From an uncultured Bacilli bacterium (GTDB lineage: Bacteria > Bacillota_I > Bacilli_A > RF39 > UBA660), in NCBI GenBank assembly GCA_934133155.1, contig CAKPAT010000027.1:1-13237 (forward strand): a stretch of DNA of 13,237 nt, given 5' to 3'. The notes below the pieces were generated by a model that was not told the DNA's origin, searched no databases, and saw only the letters and a list, made by a program, of their open reading frames with translations. The position numbers and the translations under genes were made by a program. Position 1 is the stretch's first letter. The number at the start of each line of letters is the position of its first letter. Positions 1-7,276 of the stretch are shown here, one piece after another.

Positions 1-1
1 T

Positions 2-1348
2 ACATCTGGAAACATTGTAGAAAAAAATAAATCATTTACAAAAGATACTGCAACATTTAATGTTGAATTGGAAAAACCAGGAGACTATGTTTATTATAAA
101 ATAGGTGTCACTAATAAAGGAAATGTAGCAGCCATTGCTACATTAGGTAATTTAAATTGCTCAAATAATGATGTTTTTGAGTGCGGAGCAGGTTCTAGTG
201 AAAGTATATCTTTGATTATCAAAGAAAATTCTAATTTAACAGATCATAGATTAATAATTTCTAGCAATGAAACTGAATATTTTTACGTATATATTAAATT
301 TAAAAGTGAAATCACTCAAATGCCAAATAGTTTAAAGAACACTCTTACTTTAAAATTAACTTATGAGCAAAGTGATGTTGGTAAAAGTATTAAAACAGAA
401 AACAATTGTTATACCGGGAAAATTTTAAAAGATGGAACACTATCAATTACATCATACGATATATCATGTGGAACTGAAATAGTAATACCAGAAGAAATAG
501 CAGGTTATAAAGTAACAAAAATAGCAGATGGCAAATGGGATAGTAATTTAGGTTTTGTATCTATATTTTATAATAAAGGAATAACAAAGGTAACAATTCC
601 GAGTACCGTAACATACATTGGTGATAATGCTTTTACAGGCAATGATATCACTTATCTTAGTTTAGGAGAAAACATTACTCATATCGGAACCGAGGCATTT
701 AGCGGTAATCAAATTAGTGAATTAATTTTGCCAAATAATATAACATATATAGGTATTAGTGCTTTTAGAGAAAATAACTTAACAAAAATAGATATACCGA
801 GTACTGTTACTTATTTAGGCGGTGGAGCATTTGCTAAAAATAATTTTCCAATTGAAAACGCCTTTATATATGGAAGAAATTCTGATGGTACAATTAATTA
901 TGATATTTTAAATAGTTGCACTGTAAAAAATGCCTCAGGGCTAACACTACCAAGTGTTAAGAAGATAATCACAAACGCTTGTAGAGGAGTATATTTTCAA
1001 GAAATAATTTTACCTAATACAGTAGAATCTATAGGACAATTAAGCTTTGCTGGAAGTTATGCTCAAAGTGTTACTCTAAATAATAATTTAAAAGTTATAG
1101 GTACACAGTCATTTGAATCATCATCCTTTGAAAATGTGGTAATTCCTAACAGTGTAGAAGTTATTGAAAGTCGGGCCTTTGGTAGTGGTAAATTAAAAAC
1201 AGTAACAATTGGCACTGGCGTTAAAACGATTGGTGAGTCCGCTTTTAGGTATAATAAAAATTTAACAGAAATAAATATAAATCAAAAAGAAGGCTCAATA
1301 ACGGGTAGTCCATGGGGAGCAAATGCAGCTATAAATTGGGCAAACTAA
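2..1348 (+). CDS. BspA-like leucine-rich-repeat surface protein, 5' truncated by window
   Basis: The frame is open from base 2, and the residues before the first possible start (a TTG at 68) align with the body of the next gene, so the true start lies outside the window. The visible part begins in a beta-rich domain (KPGDYVYYKIGVTNKG) that resembles TasA/camelysin-type extracellular domains. A cysteine-bounded linker follows (CYTGKILKDG to SCGTEIVIP). From about base 560 to 1285 there are LRR_5-type repeats of about 23 residues, of the form 'IPSTVTYIGDNAF..N.IT', interrupted by a segment around AFIYGRNSDG. The end is a cap containing PWGANAAINWAN. No LPXTG anchor is visible. BspA-like LRR proteins are usually surface adhesins; the role here is inferred from family. 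It is a paralogue of the next two genes. Confidence 0.85.
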   Translation, partial: TSGNIVEKNKSFTKDTATFNVELEKPGDYVYYKIGVTNKGNVAAIATLGNLNCSNNDVFECGAGSSESISLIIKENSNLTDHRLIISSNETEYFYVYIKFKSEITQMPNSLKNTLTLKLTYEQSDVGKSIKTENNCYTGKILKDGTLSITSYDISCGTEIVIPEEIAGYKVTKIADGKWDSNLGFVSIFYNKGITKVTIPSTVTYIGDNAFTGNDITYLSLGENITHIGTEAFSGNQISELILPNNITYIGISAFRENNLTKIDIPSTVTYLGGGAFAKNNFPIENAFIYGRNSDGTINYDILNSCTVKNASGLTLPSVKKIITNACRGVYFQEIILPNTVESIGQLSFAGSYAQSVTLNNNLKVIGTQSFESSSFENVVIPNSVEVIESRAFGSGKLKTVTIGTGVKTIGESAFRYNKNLTEININQKEGSITGSPWGANAAINWAN

Positions 1349-1387
1349 AAACTTTAAAACACGCTAGAGCTTTTTCACATCTAAAAC

Positions 1388-1416
1388 TTGACGTATAATA
1401 CGGTATTATACGTCAA
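1388..1416. repeat. 29-bp palindromic site A (putative recombinase site)
   Basis: Perfect inverted repeat centred on G1402. It reads as left arm TTGACGTATAA, centre TACGGTA, right arm TTATACGTCAA. The 15-bp core ATAATACGGTATTAT (1395-1409) is the exact reverse complement of the core of site B, 106 bp to the right. The 11-7-11 layout is typical of tyrosine recombinase core sites. No T-run follows, so it is not a simple terminator. Confidence 0.7.
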
Positions 1417-1493
1417 TATCTAACTCGATTATAGCATTTTTACCGCGTTTTTGTCTTGATATTTGAAGAAAATGATTAAAACACTATTAAAAC
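1417..1493. other. Putative invertible promoter segment upstream of LRR gene 2
   Basis: This 77-bp non-coding stretch lies between sites A and B. The only strong promoter I see in it faces left, away from the gene on its right. I see no convincing rightward promoter here. If recombination occurred at the flanking sites, the promoter would turn towards the gene at 1539. Inversion is inferred; a single sequence cannot show it. Confidence 0.5.
1428..1457 (-). promoter_or_regulatory. Leftward extended -10 promoter inside segment A-B
   Basis: On the minus strand the sequence reads TGCTATAAT (extended -10; hexamer at 1428-1433, TG at 1435-1436). An AAGACA -35-like hexamer (1452-1457) lies 18 bp upstream. 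In this orientation transcription would run through site A and antisense into the first LRR gene. Confidence 0.5.
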
Positions 1494-1522
1494 TTAACAC
1501 ATAATACCGTATTATCTGTTAA
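1494..1522. repeat. 29-bp near-palindromic site B (putative recombinase site)
   Basis: Inverted repeat centred on C1508 with one arm mismatch. Left arm TTAACACATAA, centre TACCGTA, right arm TTATCTGTTAA. Its core ATAATACCGTATTAT is the exact reverse complement of the site A core. Its last 14 bases (1509-1522) also occur unchanged in site C. It lies 16 bp upstream of the start codon of LRR gene 2. Confidence 0.7.
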
Positions 1523-1538
1523 AAGTAAGGGTGATAGC

Positions 1539-2954
1539 ATGAAAAAACGCATTTTAATAATTGGTCTATGTTTTACTTTGTTAATTATGAGTATTGGTTA
1601 TTCTATTTTTTCAAGCAAATTAAATATAACCGGATCATCTTCTATCACCAGTAACTGGGATATTGAAATCACAAACATTGAGCAAAGTGATAAATATGGT
1701 AACATCAAAGAAATATCTAAAAGTTACACTGAAGACGAAGCAAACTTTTCCATAGAACTTGAAAGCCCAGGCGACTATGCTAGGTATAAAATAGAAGTAA
1801 CTAACAAAGGCACTATTCCAGCAATAGCTACCCTTGCAAACTTTACTTGTTCAAACTCTGCTTTTGAGTGTGGTGCATACGCTGAAAATGATAAATCCCA
1901 AAGTATAAGTCAATTTACCGATTTAACTGAAAAAAGACTGATAATTTCCCCAAATGAAAAAGAACACTTTTATATTTATATTTTATTTAAAAATGACATT
2001 ACAAAAATGCCTGAAAATAAAAAAAATGAAGCAAAATTAAATTTAATCTATAAGCAAAGTGATATTGGTGGTTCACATAAAGATGGCTGTTACACCGGGA
2101 AAATTTTAAAAAACGGTACAATATCTATAACAAATTATAATGAAACATGCGGAGCAGAAGTGACCATACCAGAAACAATAGATGGATACACTGTAACAGA
2201 AATAGCTGATGGTTCATGGCAAAACGGTCCAGTAGGACCATTTACTTCTAAAAATATAACTAAAGTAACTATACCAGATACTGTAACGTATATCGGAGTT
2301 AGAGCATTTGAACTAAACAAAATAACTGAATTAAATTTAGGTAGTAGCGTAAAAGAAATAGGTGAGGAAGCTTTTTCTAACAACAATTTAACAAACGTAA
2401 ATTTTCCATCATCTTTAACAAAAATAGGCGTTGTTGCTTTTGGATATAATAGTTTAACCAAAGTAAATATCCCAAATAGTGTAACTTCTCTAGGTTGGGG
2501 GGCATTCTCTTTCAATAAAGCACAAGGAGATGAAGCCTTTATTTATAATCGAAATTCCGATGGCAGTATTGACTACAAAACATTAAATTCATATGCTGGT
2601 TATGCTGTAACATACATTAAAGAAAATATCGAAATAATTGGTGGTAGAGCATTTGACGGCGTTAGTGGAGAAAATCTAACCATTCCTAAAAACGTTAAAG
2701 TATTAGGAACTTGGGCTTTTGTAAATAGCCGAATACGAAATATTAAAATAGAAGAGGGTTTAGAAGAAATAGGCGATAACACTTTTTCGCAGTGCGGACT
2801 GCAAAGGGTAACAATTCCCTCAACCGTTACAAAAATAGGAAACAATATTTTTTTGTCTACGAACATTAAAACCATAGCCATAAATAAAAAAGAAGGTAGC
2901 CTAGATACATCTACATGGAAAGCAGATAATGCTACTATAAATTGGATAGGATAA
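1539..2954 (+). CDS. BspA-like leucine-rich-repeat exported protein
   Basis: 471 residues, starting at an ATG preceded by AAGGGTGAT. Residues 1-27 form a basic, hydrophobic export segment ending in GYSIF, similar in style to TasA-type (SipW-dependent) signals. A beta-rich domain follows to about 178 (YKIEVTNKGTIPAIATL; Cys104 and Cys111), then a cysteine-bounded linker (Cys184, Cys204). LRR_5 repeats run from about 232 to 450, broken by a segment near 331-360 (AFIYNRNSDG). The C-terminal cap ends in NATINWIG. No sortase signal or membrane anchor is visible. Expected to act at the cell surface or outside the cell, perhaps in adhesion (family inference). The next gene starts 21 bp later, so the two are probably co-transcribed. 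The gap upstream holds the putative invertible promoter, which faces away from this gene in the window. Confidence 0.88.
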   Translation: MKKRILIIGLCFTLLIMSIGYSIFSSKLNITGSSSITSNWDIEITNIEQSDKYGNIKEISKSYTEDEANFSIELESPGDYARYKIEVTNKGTIPAIATLANFTCSNSAFECGAYAENDKSQSISQFTDLTEKRLIISPNEKEHFYIYILFKNDITKMPENKKNEAKLNLIYKQSDIGGSHKDGCYTGKILKNGTISITNYNETCGAEVTIPETIDGYTVTEIADGSWQNGPVGPFTSKNITKVTIPDTVTYIGVRAFELNKITELNLGSSVKEIGEEAFSNNNLTNVNFPSSLTKIGVVAFGYNSLTKVNIPNSVTSLGWGAFSFNKAQGDEAFIYNRNSDGSIDYKTLNSYAGYAVTYIKENIEIIGGRAFDGVSGENLTIPKNVKVLGTWAFVNSRIRNIKIEEGLEEIGDNTFSQCGLQRVTIPSTVTKIGNNIFLSTNIKTIAINKKEGSLDTSTWKADNATINWIG

Positions 2955-2975
2955 CTTATATAGGAGTGTGAAAAA

Positions 2976-3941
2976 ATGAAAAAAAATAAAACAAAAAAAT
3001 TGATCATAATGTCACTATCTTTAATATTTTGTTTAACAACAGCTTATTCAGCTTTTCAAGTAGTAATATCATTAAAATCAAAAGGTAACGTAATAAAAAC
3101 GCCAGAAAAATGTTTCACTGTAACAGCTAATGGCGATGGCACTGGAACAATAACCAATTATGATGAAACATGTGGCACTAAAGTAGTTATACCAAGTCAA
3201 ATAAATAATTTAAAAATAACTAAAATTGCAGACGCTGAATATGATGGGCCATCAACTACATACTCGAAATCATTTACTAAAAAGAGAATAACGTCATTAG
3301 TATTACCAAATACTATAGAAGAAATAGGTATAGCCGCTTTTGATAATAATGAAATAAAAACTTTAATCATACCAAATTCAGTCAAAAAAATTGGTGACAG
3401 TGCTTTTAGGCATAATAAAATAAAAAACCTGACTCTTCCAAACGGTTATATAGAATTAGGTATAGGAACATTTAATGATAATAGTTTACCTGAAGAAAAT
3501 GCATTTATATATCAAAGAAATCTAGATGGAACATTAGATAAAACGGTAATCACTAGTTATGCTGGTGTTAAAGGTGAAAATATAAACATACCACAAACCG
3601 TTAAAACCCTTAACAAATGGTCATTTAGATCAATCTATAATAGTCGTTTAAAATCTATTACAATTCCGGATAATGTTGAAAAAATTGAAAAAGAAGCCTT
3701 TCAGTGGAATCGTTTCCTTACTAAAGTAGAAATAGGAAATGGCACAAAAACAATAGAAAAAGATGCTTTCTCCTATAACGGTGACTTAGAAGAAGTAACA
3801 ATTGGGTCAGGTATTCAAACAATAGGTGACAGTGTCTTTACAAGCTGCCCAAATCTAAAAACAATCACAATAAATAAAAAAGAAAACTCCGTAACAGGAG
3901 CACCTTGGGGTTCAAATGCCACTATCAACTGGATTGGATGA
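2976..3941 (+). CDS. Short BspA-like leucine-rich-repeat exported protein
   Basis: 321 residues with a strong ribosome binding site (AGGAGTG). The N-terminus has lysines and then a hydrophobic segment ending TAYSAF, followed by LKSKGNV. It lacks the beta-rich domain of its two paralogues and passes directly into the cysteine-bounded linker (CFTV...DETCGTKVVIP) and LRR_5 repeats. The cap PWGSNATINWIG matches the other two proteins. It follows the previous gene by 21 bp with no promoter or terminator between, so the two probably share a transcript. The TGA stop (3939-3941) lies inside or at the edge of site C. Probably a surface or secreted protein; function unknown. Confidence 0.87.
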   Translation: MKKNKTKKLIIMSLSLIFCLTTAYSAFQVVISLKSKGNVIKTPEKCFTVTANGDGTGTITNYDETCGTKVVIPSQINNLKITKIADAEYDGPSTTYSKSFTKKRITSLVLPNTIEEIGIAAFDNNEIKTLIIPNSVKKIGDSAFRHNKIKNLTLPNGYIELGIGTFNDNSLPEENAFIYQRNLDGTLDKTVITSYAGVKGENINIPQTVKTLNKWSFRSIYNSRLKSITIPDNVEKIEKEAFQWNRFLTKVEIGNGTKTIEKDAFSYNGDLEEVTIGSGIQTIGDSVFTSCPNLKTITINKKENSVTGAPWGSNATINWIG

Positions 3942-3967
3942 ACATATAACACAGTATTATCTGTTAA
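3939..3967. repeat. 29-bp near-palindromic site C (putative recombinase site)
   Basis: Centred on A3953. Left arm TGAACATATAA, centre CACAGTA, right arm TTATCTGTTAA. The core ATAACACAGTATTAT (3946-3960) is the exact reverse complement of the site D core, 107 bp away. The right arm equals that of site B. The site overlaps the stop codon of LRR gene 3. Confidence 0.7.
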
Positions 3968-4045
3968 TGTACTAACATAAGTATATAAAAAATTTAAGAA
4001 ATTTTAGCAAAATTCATTAAAATAATCCCAATATCCGTAAAAAAT
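3968..4045. other. Putative invertible promoter segment upstream of gene 4
   Basis: 78-bp AT-rich non-coding stretch between sites C and D, almost the same length as segment A-B but without obvious sequence similarity to it. The best promoter-like element faces left, away from the gene at 4098. Rightward candidates (TATATA near 3982, TATAAT inside site D) lack a good -35. Confidence 0.45.
4001..4031 (-). promoter_or_regulatory. Leftward extended -10 promoter inside segment C-D
   Basis: On the minus strand: TGCTAAAAT (hexamer at 4001-4006, TG at 4008-4009). A TTGGGA hexamer (4026-4031) lies 19 bp upstream, which is longer than ideal. Weaker than the corresponding element in segment A-B, but of the same design and orientation. 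Confidence 0.35.
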
Positions 4046-4074
4046 ATATCGTATAATACTGTGTTATGCGATAT
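4046..4074. repeat. 29-bp near-palindromic site D (putative recombinase site)
   Basis: Centred on T4060. Left arm ATATCGTATAA, centre TACTGTG, right arm TTATGCGATAT. The two arm differences are T opposite G, so the hairpin would stay paired in RNA. The core ATAATACTGTGTTAT is the exact inverted copy of the site C core. It lies 23 bp upstream of the start codon of gene 4. Confidence 0.7.
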
Positions 4075-4097
4075 TTTTTAGTAAAGGGGTAATATTT

Positions 4098-5144
4098 ATG
4101 TCACGTAAAAAAAATAAATCAAAAAAATTAATAATGTTAAGTACTTTAATATTTGCATTTTTAGCTGTGGGTTATGCTGCATTTGAAACAAACATCAATT
4201 TAAAAGTCAAAGGAAATGTTAAAGAAACAGCCACATCAGAAAGCTTAAAGAAAACAGTTGTAACCTCTGGCGAGGGACTTTATAAAGATACACTAGAAGA
4301 AGAAAGATATATCTATAAAGGAGAAAACCCTAATAACTATATAAAAATAAATAATGATTTATATCGAATAATTTCTATTGAAAATGATAATACACTAAAA
4401 GTAATGAAGAATGACAAACTAGTAATAGGTGCTTTTGACACTGCTGATAATAGGTATGACGAAGGTAACTACTGCAGTGGAACTTATAATGATAAATATG
4501 AAGGGTGTAATGTTTGGGGAAGTATTAACACAGTACTAGATAAAAATTTAAATAATGTAAGTACATGGCCCGAACATTATGGAAGTTCTACCTATTATAA
4601 ACTTCCTAGTAAAGAAGCAAGTATCAATACATATTTAAATGAAACATTTTATAATTCATTTTCACAAACAGTTCAAAAAAATATAGTTAAACATGCTTTT
4701 AATATTGGTGCAGTCAATCAAAATGCTCAAGACACAAGTATTAAAGCAATATATAATCAAATAACAAAATATAAATGGATAGGTAAAATAGGGTTAATTG
4801 ATATAACCGATTACATGAATGCCTCAGTAAATGACGAGTGTCAAACATCATTACAAAACAACATGGAAAATAAATGTAATTCAGTAGAAACATGTTCATG
4901 TTCAAAAAGTAACTTCATTGATATCGGCCAAAAAACAATAACCCCAATAAGAGCAGATGGCACTTCAAGAACAACCGTAATTACAATTGGCTATAATGGG
5001 CAAATTGTAACAAATACTGCAGCATCTTCTTCAAACAGTATTTATAAAACTTATAAACCAGTATTTTTCCTCTCAAAAGATACTATCCTGATAGGAAAAG
5101 GAGAAGAAAGTAACCCATTTGAAATCTTAACAAAAAAGAAATAA
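4098..5144 (+). CDS. Exported protein with DUF6273-like extracellular region
   Basis: 348 residues; ATG preceded by AAAGGGG. The N-terminus (lysine-rich, hydrophobic, then VGYAAF and LKVKGNV) matches the export segments of the LRR proteins, above all the third, but there are no leucine-rich repeats. The rest resembles DUF6273-type extracellular domains: an opening NNYIKINNDLYRIISI, a central GKIGLIDITDYMNAS, a cysteine cluster (CQTS, NKCNS, TCSCS) and an ending KPVFFLSKDTILIGKG followed by NPFEI. The family match is from memory of this pattern and is tentative. The role is unknown; a surface protein is likely. The only upstream promoter region is the putative invertible segment between sites C and D. 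A terminator follows at once. Confidence 0.75.
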   Translation: MSRKKNKSKKLIMLSTLIFAFLAVGYAAFETNINLKVKGNVKETATSESLKKTVVTSGEGLYKDTLEEERYIYKGENPNNYIKINNDLYRIISIENDNTLKVMKNDKLVIGAFDTADNRYDEGNYCSGTYNDKYEGCNVWGSINTVLDKNLNNVSTWPEHYGSSTYYKLPSKEASINTYLNETFYNSFSQTVQKNIVKHAFNIGAVNQNAQDTSIKAIYNQITKYKWIGKIGLIDITDYMNASVNDECQTSLQNNMENKCNSVETCSCSKSNFIDIGQKTITPIRADGTSRTTVITIGYNGQIVTNTAASSSNSIYKTYKPVFFLSKDTILIGKGEESNPFEILTKKK

Positions 5145-5146
5145 AG

Positions 5147-5170
5147 AGCGTCCAAAAAGAGGGCGTTTTT
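5147..5170 (+). terminator. Rho-independent terminator after gene 4
   Basis: Stem AGCGTCC (5147-5153) with GGGCGTT (5161-5167), including two G-T pairs, a 7-base loop and a T-run to 5170. It separates the surface-protein cluster from the repeat-protein operon. Confidence 0.75.
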
Positions 5171-5173
5171 CAA

Positions 5174-5201
5174 TTGACAACCACACTAAATGAAGTATAA
5201 T
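5174..5201 (+). promoter_or_regulatory. Sigma-A-type promoter of the repeat-protein operon
   Basis: TTGACA (5174-5179), 16-bp spacer, TATAAT (5196-5201). Both hexamers match consensus exactly. The first gene starts 25 bp beyond the -10. No invertible-site arms are present, unlike the promoters of the surface-protein genes. Confidence 0.85.
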
Positions 5202-5226
5202 AAAGTTAAGAAAGTGAGGAAACTAT

Positions 5227-6264
5227 ATGCATGAGAAAACAGATTTAAGCATAAAAATAATTAATTTTTTAAAAGAAACAAAAAGGCATGGCACATTAAA
5301 TAGTTATAGGTTTTTATTTCCTATAATGAGTAAGATAGTTTTAAGAACAAAAAACCCCGTTTATAGCTATCAATTTACCAAACTAACTGGCTGTGATATT
5401 AAAAAACATGAACAAATAATTTTAAATAGTCAAAATAATAGTTACAGCTATTTATTCGCAAGAGACATAAAGAAAGCAGATGTAACCGCCTTAGGTAAAA
5501 TAGTTGCTGCTAAAGGAAGTGTGTGGGATAACTATTTATTTGCAAGAGCTGTAGAAGGAGCTAAACCAAAAATTCATGGTAAAGTCATAATAGAAAAAGG
5601 AACAGCCGAAGATAATTACCGCTATGCTAAAGAAATAAAAGGGGCTGATATAAAAGAACATGAAAAAGCTATATTAAAAATGAAAAATGCAGAATGTAGT
5701 TATAACTTTGCTAAAGAAATAGCTGGTGCTGATATAAAAGCCCATGAACAGGTTGTTTTAGAAAGTGGCAGTGTACTTTATAATCATTTTTTTGCCAGAG
5801 ATATTAAAAATGCAGACGTAAAAGCTCATGGAAATATTGTTATTCAAAATGGAAATGCCAGTGATAATTATCAGTTTGCTAAAGATGTTAAAGGCTCTGA
5901 TATAAAATCTCACGGAAATGTTGTTATCAATAAAGGTGATGCATACTTCAACTATGTTTTTGCCAGAGATATTAAAGGTGCTGATATAAAAGCCAATAAA
6001 AGAGCCACATTATCTAAAATAGACGAAGTAGCTAGCGAAAATCTCAAAAGACAAATAATAGAATTTTTTGATAATATCAAAGAAAGTGAAATAGAAACAA
6101 AAGAAGAAGCTATAACAGCAATTGAAAGCAAAAATGCACTACTCGAAAAAATAAGAAAACTAGAAGAAAAAGCAGCACAAATAGATGATAACTTAAATAA
6201 ATATCTTCAAAATCATACAGAAGAAATTTATGAAATAAAAGTAAAAAAATTAGAAAGGAAATAA
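5227..6264 (+). CDS. 28-residue-repeat protein 1 with coiled-coil tail
   Basis: 345 residues, ribosome binding site GTGAGGA. After a lysine-rich N-terminus it consists of eight repeats typified by LFARDIKGADIKAHG followed by V-(I/V) and G. The marker aromatic residue of each repeat is at 50, 77, 105, 133, 161, 189, 217 and 245: an exact 28-residue period after a first step of 27. Each unit looks able to form two short helices, which suggests an alpha-solenoid. Residues about 275-340 are rich in E, K and hydrophobic residues and look coiled-coil. No signal peptide or membrane segment is present, so it is probably cytoplasmic. I do not know the function. The next gene begins 2 bp after the stop. 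Confidence 0.85.
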   Translation: MHEKTDLSIKIINFLKETKRHGTLNSYRFLFPIMSKIVLRTKNPVYSYQFTKLTGCDIKKHEQIILNSQNNSYSYLFARDIKKADVTALGKIVAAKGSVWDNYLFARAVEGAKPKIHGKVIIEKGTAEDNYRYAKEIKGADIKEHEKAILKMKNAECSYNFAKEIAGADIKAHEQVVLESGSVLYNHFFARDIKNADVKAHGNIVIQNGNASDNYQFAKDVKGSDIKSHGNVVINKGDAYFNYVFARDIKGADIKANKRATLSKIDEVASENLKRQIIEFFDNIKESEIETKEEAITAIESKNALLEKIRKLEEKAAQIDDNLNKYLQNHTEEIYEIKVKKLERK

Positions 6265-6266
6265 AT

Positions 6267-7229
6267 ATGAGAATATCAAAAAAAGAAGATCCTAAAAAGG
6301 AACAAGTAAAAAAAGAAAGAACACCAGATAAAATTATTAAACAGCTTGAAAATGCCAAAAACCTTGAAAAATTTGAACCTTATTTTCATGATTATAGTAA
6401 AATAATTTTAAGAGCAAAATCTCCATGGGCAAGCTATGAATTTGCTAAAATAACCGGATATGATGTAAAAAAACATGGAAAAATAATCATTGAATGTGTA
6501 TCTCCTAATTTTAACTATGAATTTGCCAAAGATGTCAAAGGAGCAGATGTAAAAGCCCATGGGATGGCTATTATTCAAGGAGAAAATGTCATAGATAACT
6601 TTCAATTTGCTAAAAACGTAAAAGGAGCTGATGTGAAAGCCCATGGAAGAATAATAATTACTGAAGGAACATCTGAAAATAACCTTGAATTTGCTAGAGA
6701 AATTGAAGGAGCCGATGTTGCATCACATGAAAAAATAGTGCTGCAAAAAGGAACTCCAGAAGAGTGTTATAAATTTGCCAAACACGTAAGTGGTGCAAAC
6801 ATAAAAGCCCTTGGACAAGTAGTACTAACAAAAGGAAACGTTATTCTAAATTACCTATTTGCCAAAAATATAAAAGGAGCAGATGTAAAAGCTCACAAAA
6901 AAGTTGTATTAGAAAGAATTAAAGAAATCGGAAGCCTAGCCGGTCAAATAGAAGTATTAGAATTTTTTAAAGATGTTCCAGAAATAGATGAAAAATTAAA
7001 TCAAGCCCTAGAAGAAAGAAAAGAAATATTAAGACAAATAAAAGACCTTGAAAGGCACATTCAAATTCTAAATAAAACAGTAAAAAAATATATTTTAGAT
7101 AAATCTGATAATAATACTACTGCCATTTTTTATAAAGCAGATGATATAGATGAAATAGAAAACGCCTTAGAAAGCAAGACCCCATATAGCCTAGTTATGT
7201 CATCGAATAAAGCATGGAGACGAAATTAA
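6267..7229 (+). CDS. 28-residue-repeat protein 2 with coiled-coil tail
   Basis: 320 residues; the ribosome binding site (GAAAGGA) lies inside the end of the previous gene, which implies translational coupling. A very charged N-terminus leads to six repeats with the marker phenylalanine at 59, 86, 114, 142, 170 and 198, again one 27-step and then exact 28-steps. The core phrase KGADVKAHG recurs. Residues about 215-275 look coiled-coil. The tail has a short conserved phrase (TTAIF) also found in the third paralogue (LTAIF) but missing from the first, whose tail is shorter. Cytoplasmic by absence of a signal; function unknown. Confidence 0.85.
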   Translation: MRISKKEDPKKEQVKKERTPDKIIKQLENAKNLEKFEPYFHDYSKIILRAKSPWASYEFAKITGYDVKKHGKIIIECVSPNFNYEFAKDVKGADVKAHGMAIIQGENVIDNFQFAKNVKGADVKAHGRIIITEGTSENNLEFAREIEGADVASHEKIVLQKGTPEECYKFAKHVSGANIKALGQVVLTKGNVILNYLFAKNIKGADVKAHKKVVLERIKEIGSLAGQIEVLEFFKDVPEIDEKLNQALEERKEILRQIKDLERHIQILNKTVKKYILDKSDNNTTAIFYKADDIDEIENALESKTPYSLVMSSNKAWRRN

Positions 7230-7276
7230 TTTACCTTCACTAAAAGAACGTAATAAGTGGCACGAACGGAGGAAAT

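Noticed and set aside
68..70. TTG at 68 as the start of the first LRR gene
   Set aside because: The frame is open to the window edge, and the upstream residues align with the paralogue at 1539, so the gene starts outside the window.
1349..1380. Terminator after the first LRR gene
   Set aside because: There is a short T-run (AGCTTTTTC) but no stem of useful length before it.
1388..1416. Site A as a simple transcription terminator
   Set aside because: The hairpin is perfect but AT-rich, no T-run follows, and the match of its core to site B is not explained by termination.
2135..2515. Long minus-strand open frame opposite LRR gene 2 (and similar ones opposite other genes)
   Set aside because: Frames opposite AT-rich repetitive genes. 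They lack ribosome binding sites and recognisable domains, and the + strand genes are clearly real.
2955..2975. A hidden promoter or recombination site between LRR genes 2 and 3
   Set aside because: Only 21 bp with a ribosome binding site; no arm-like sequence, so the two genes are taken as one operon.
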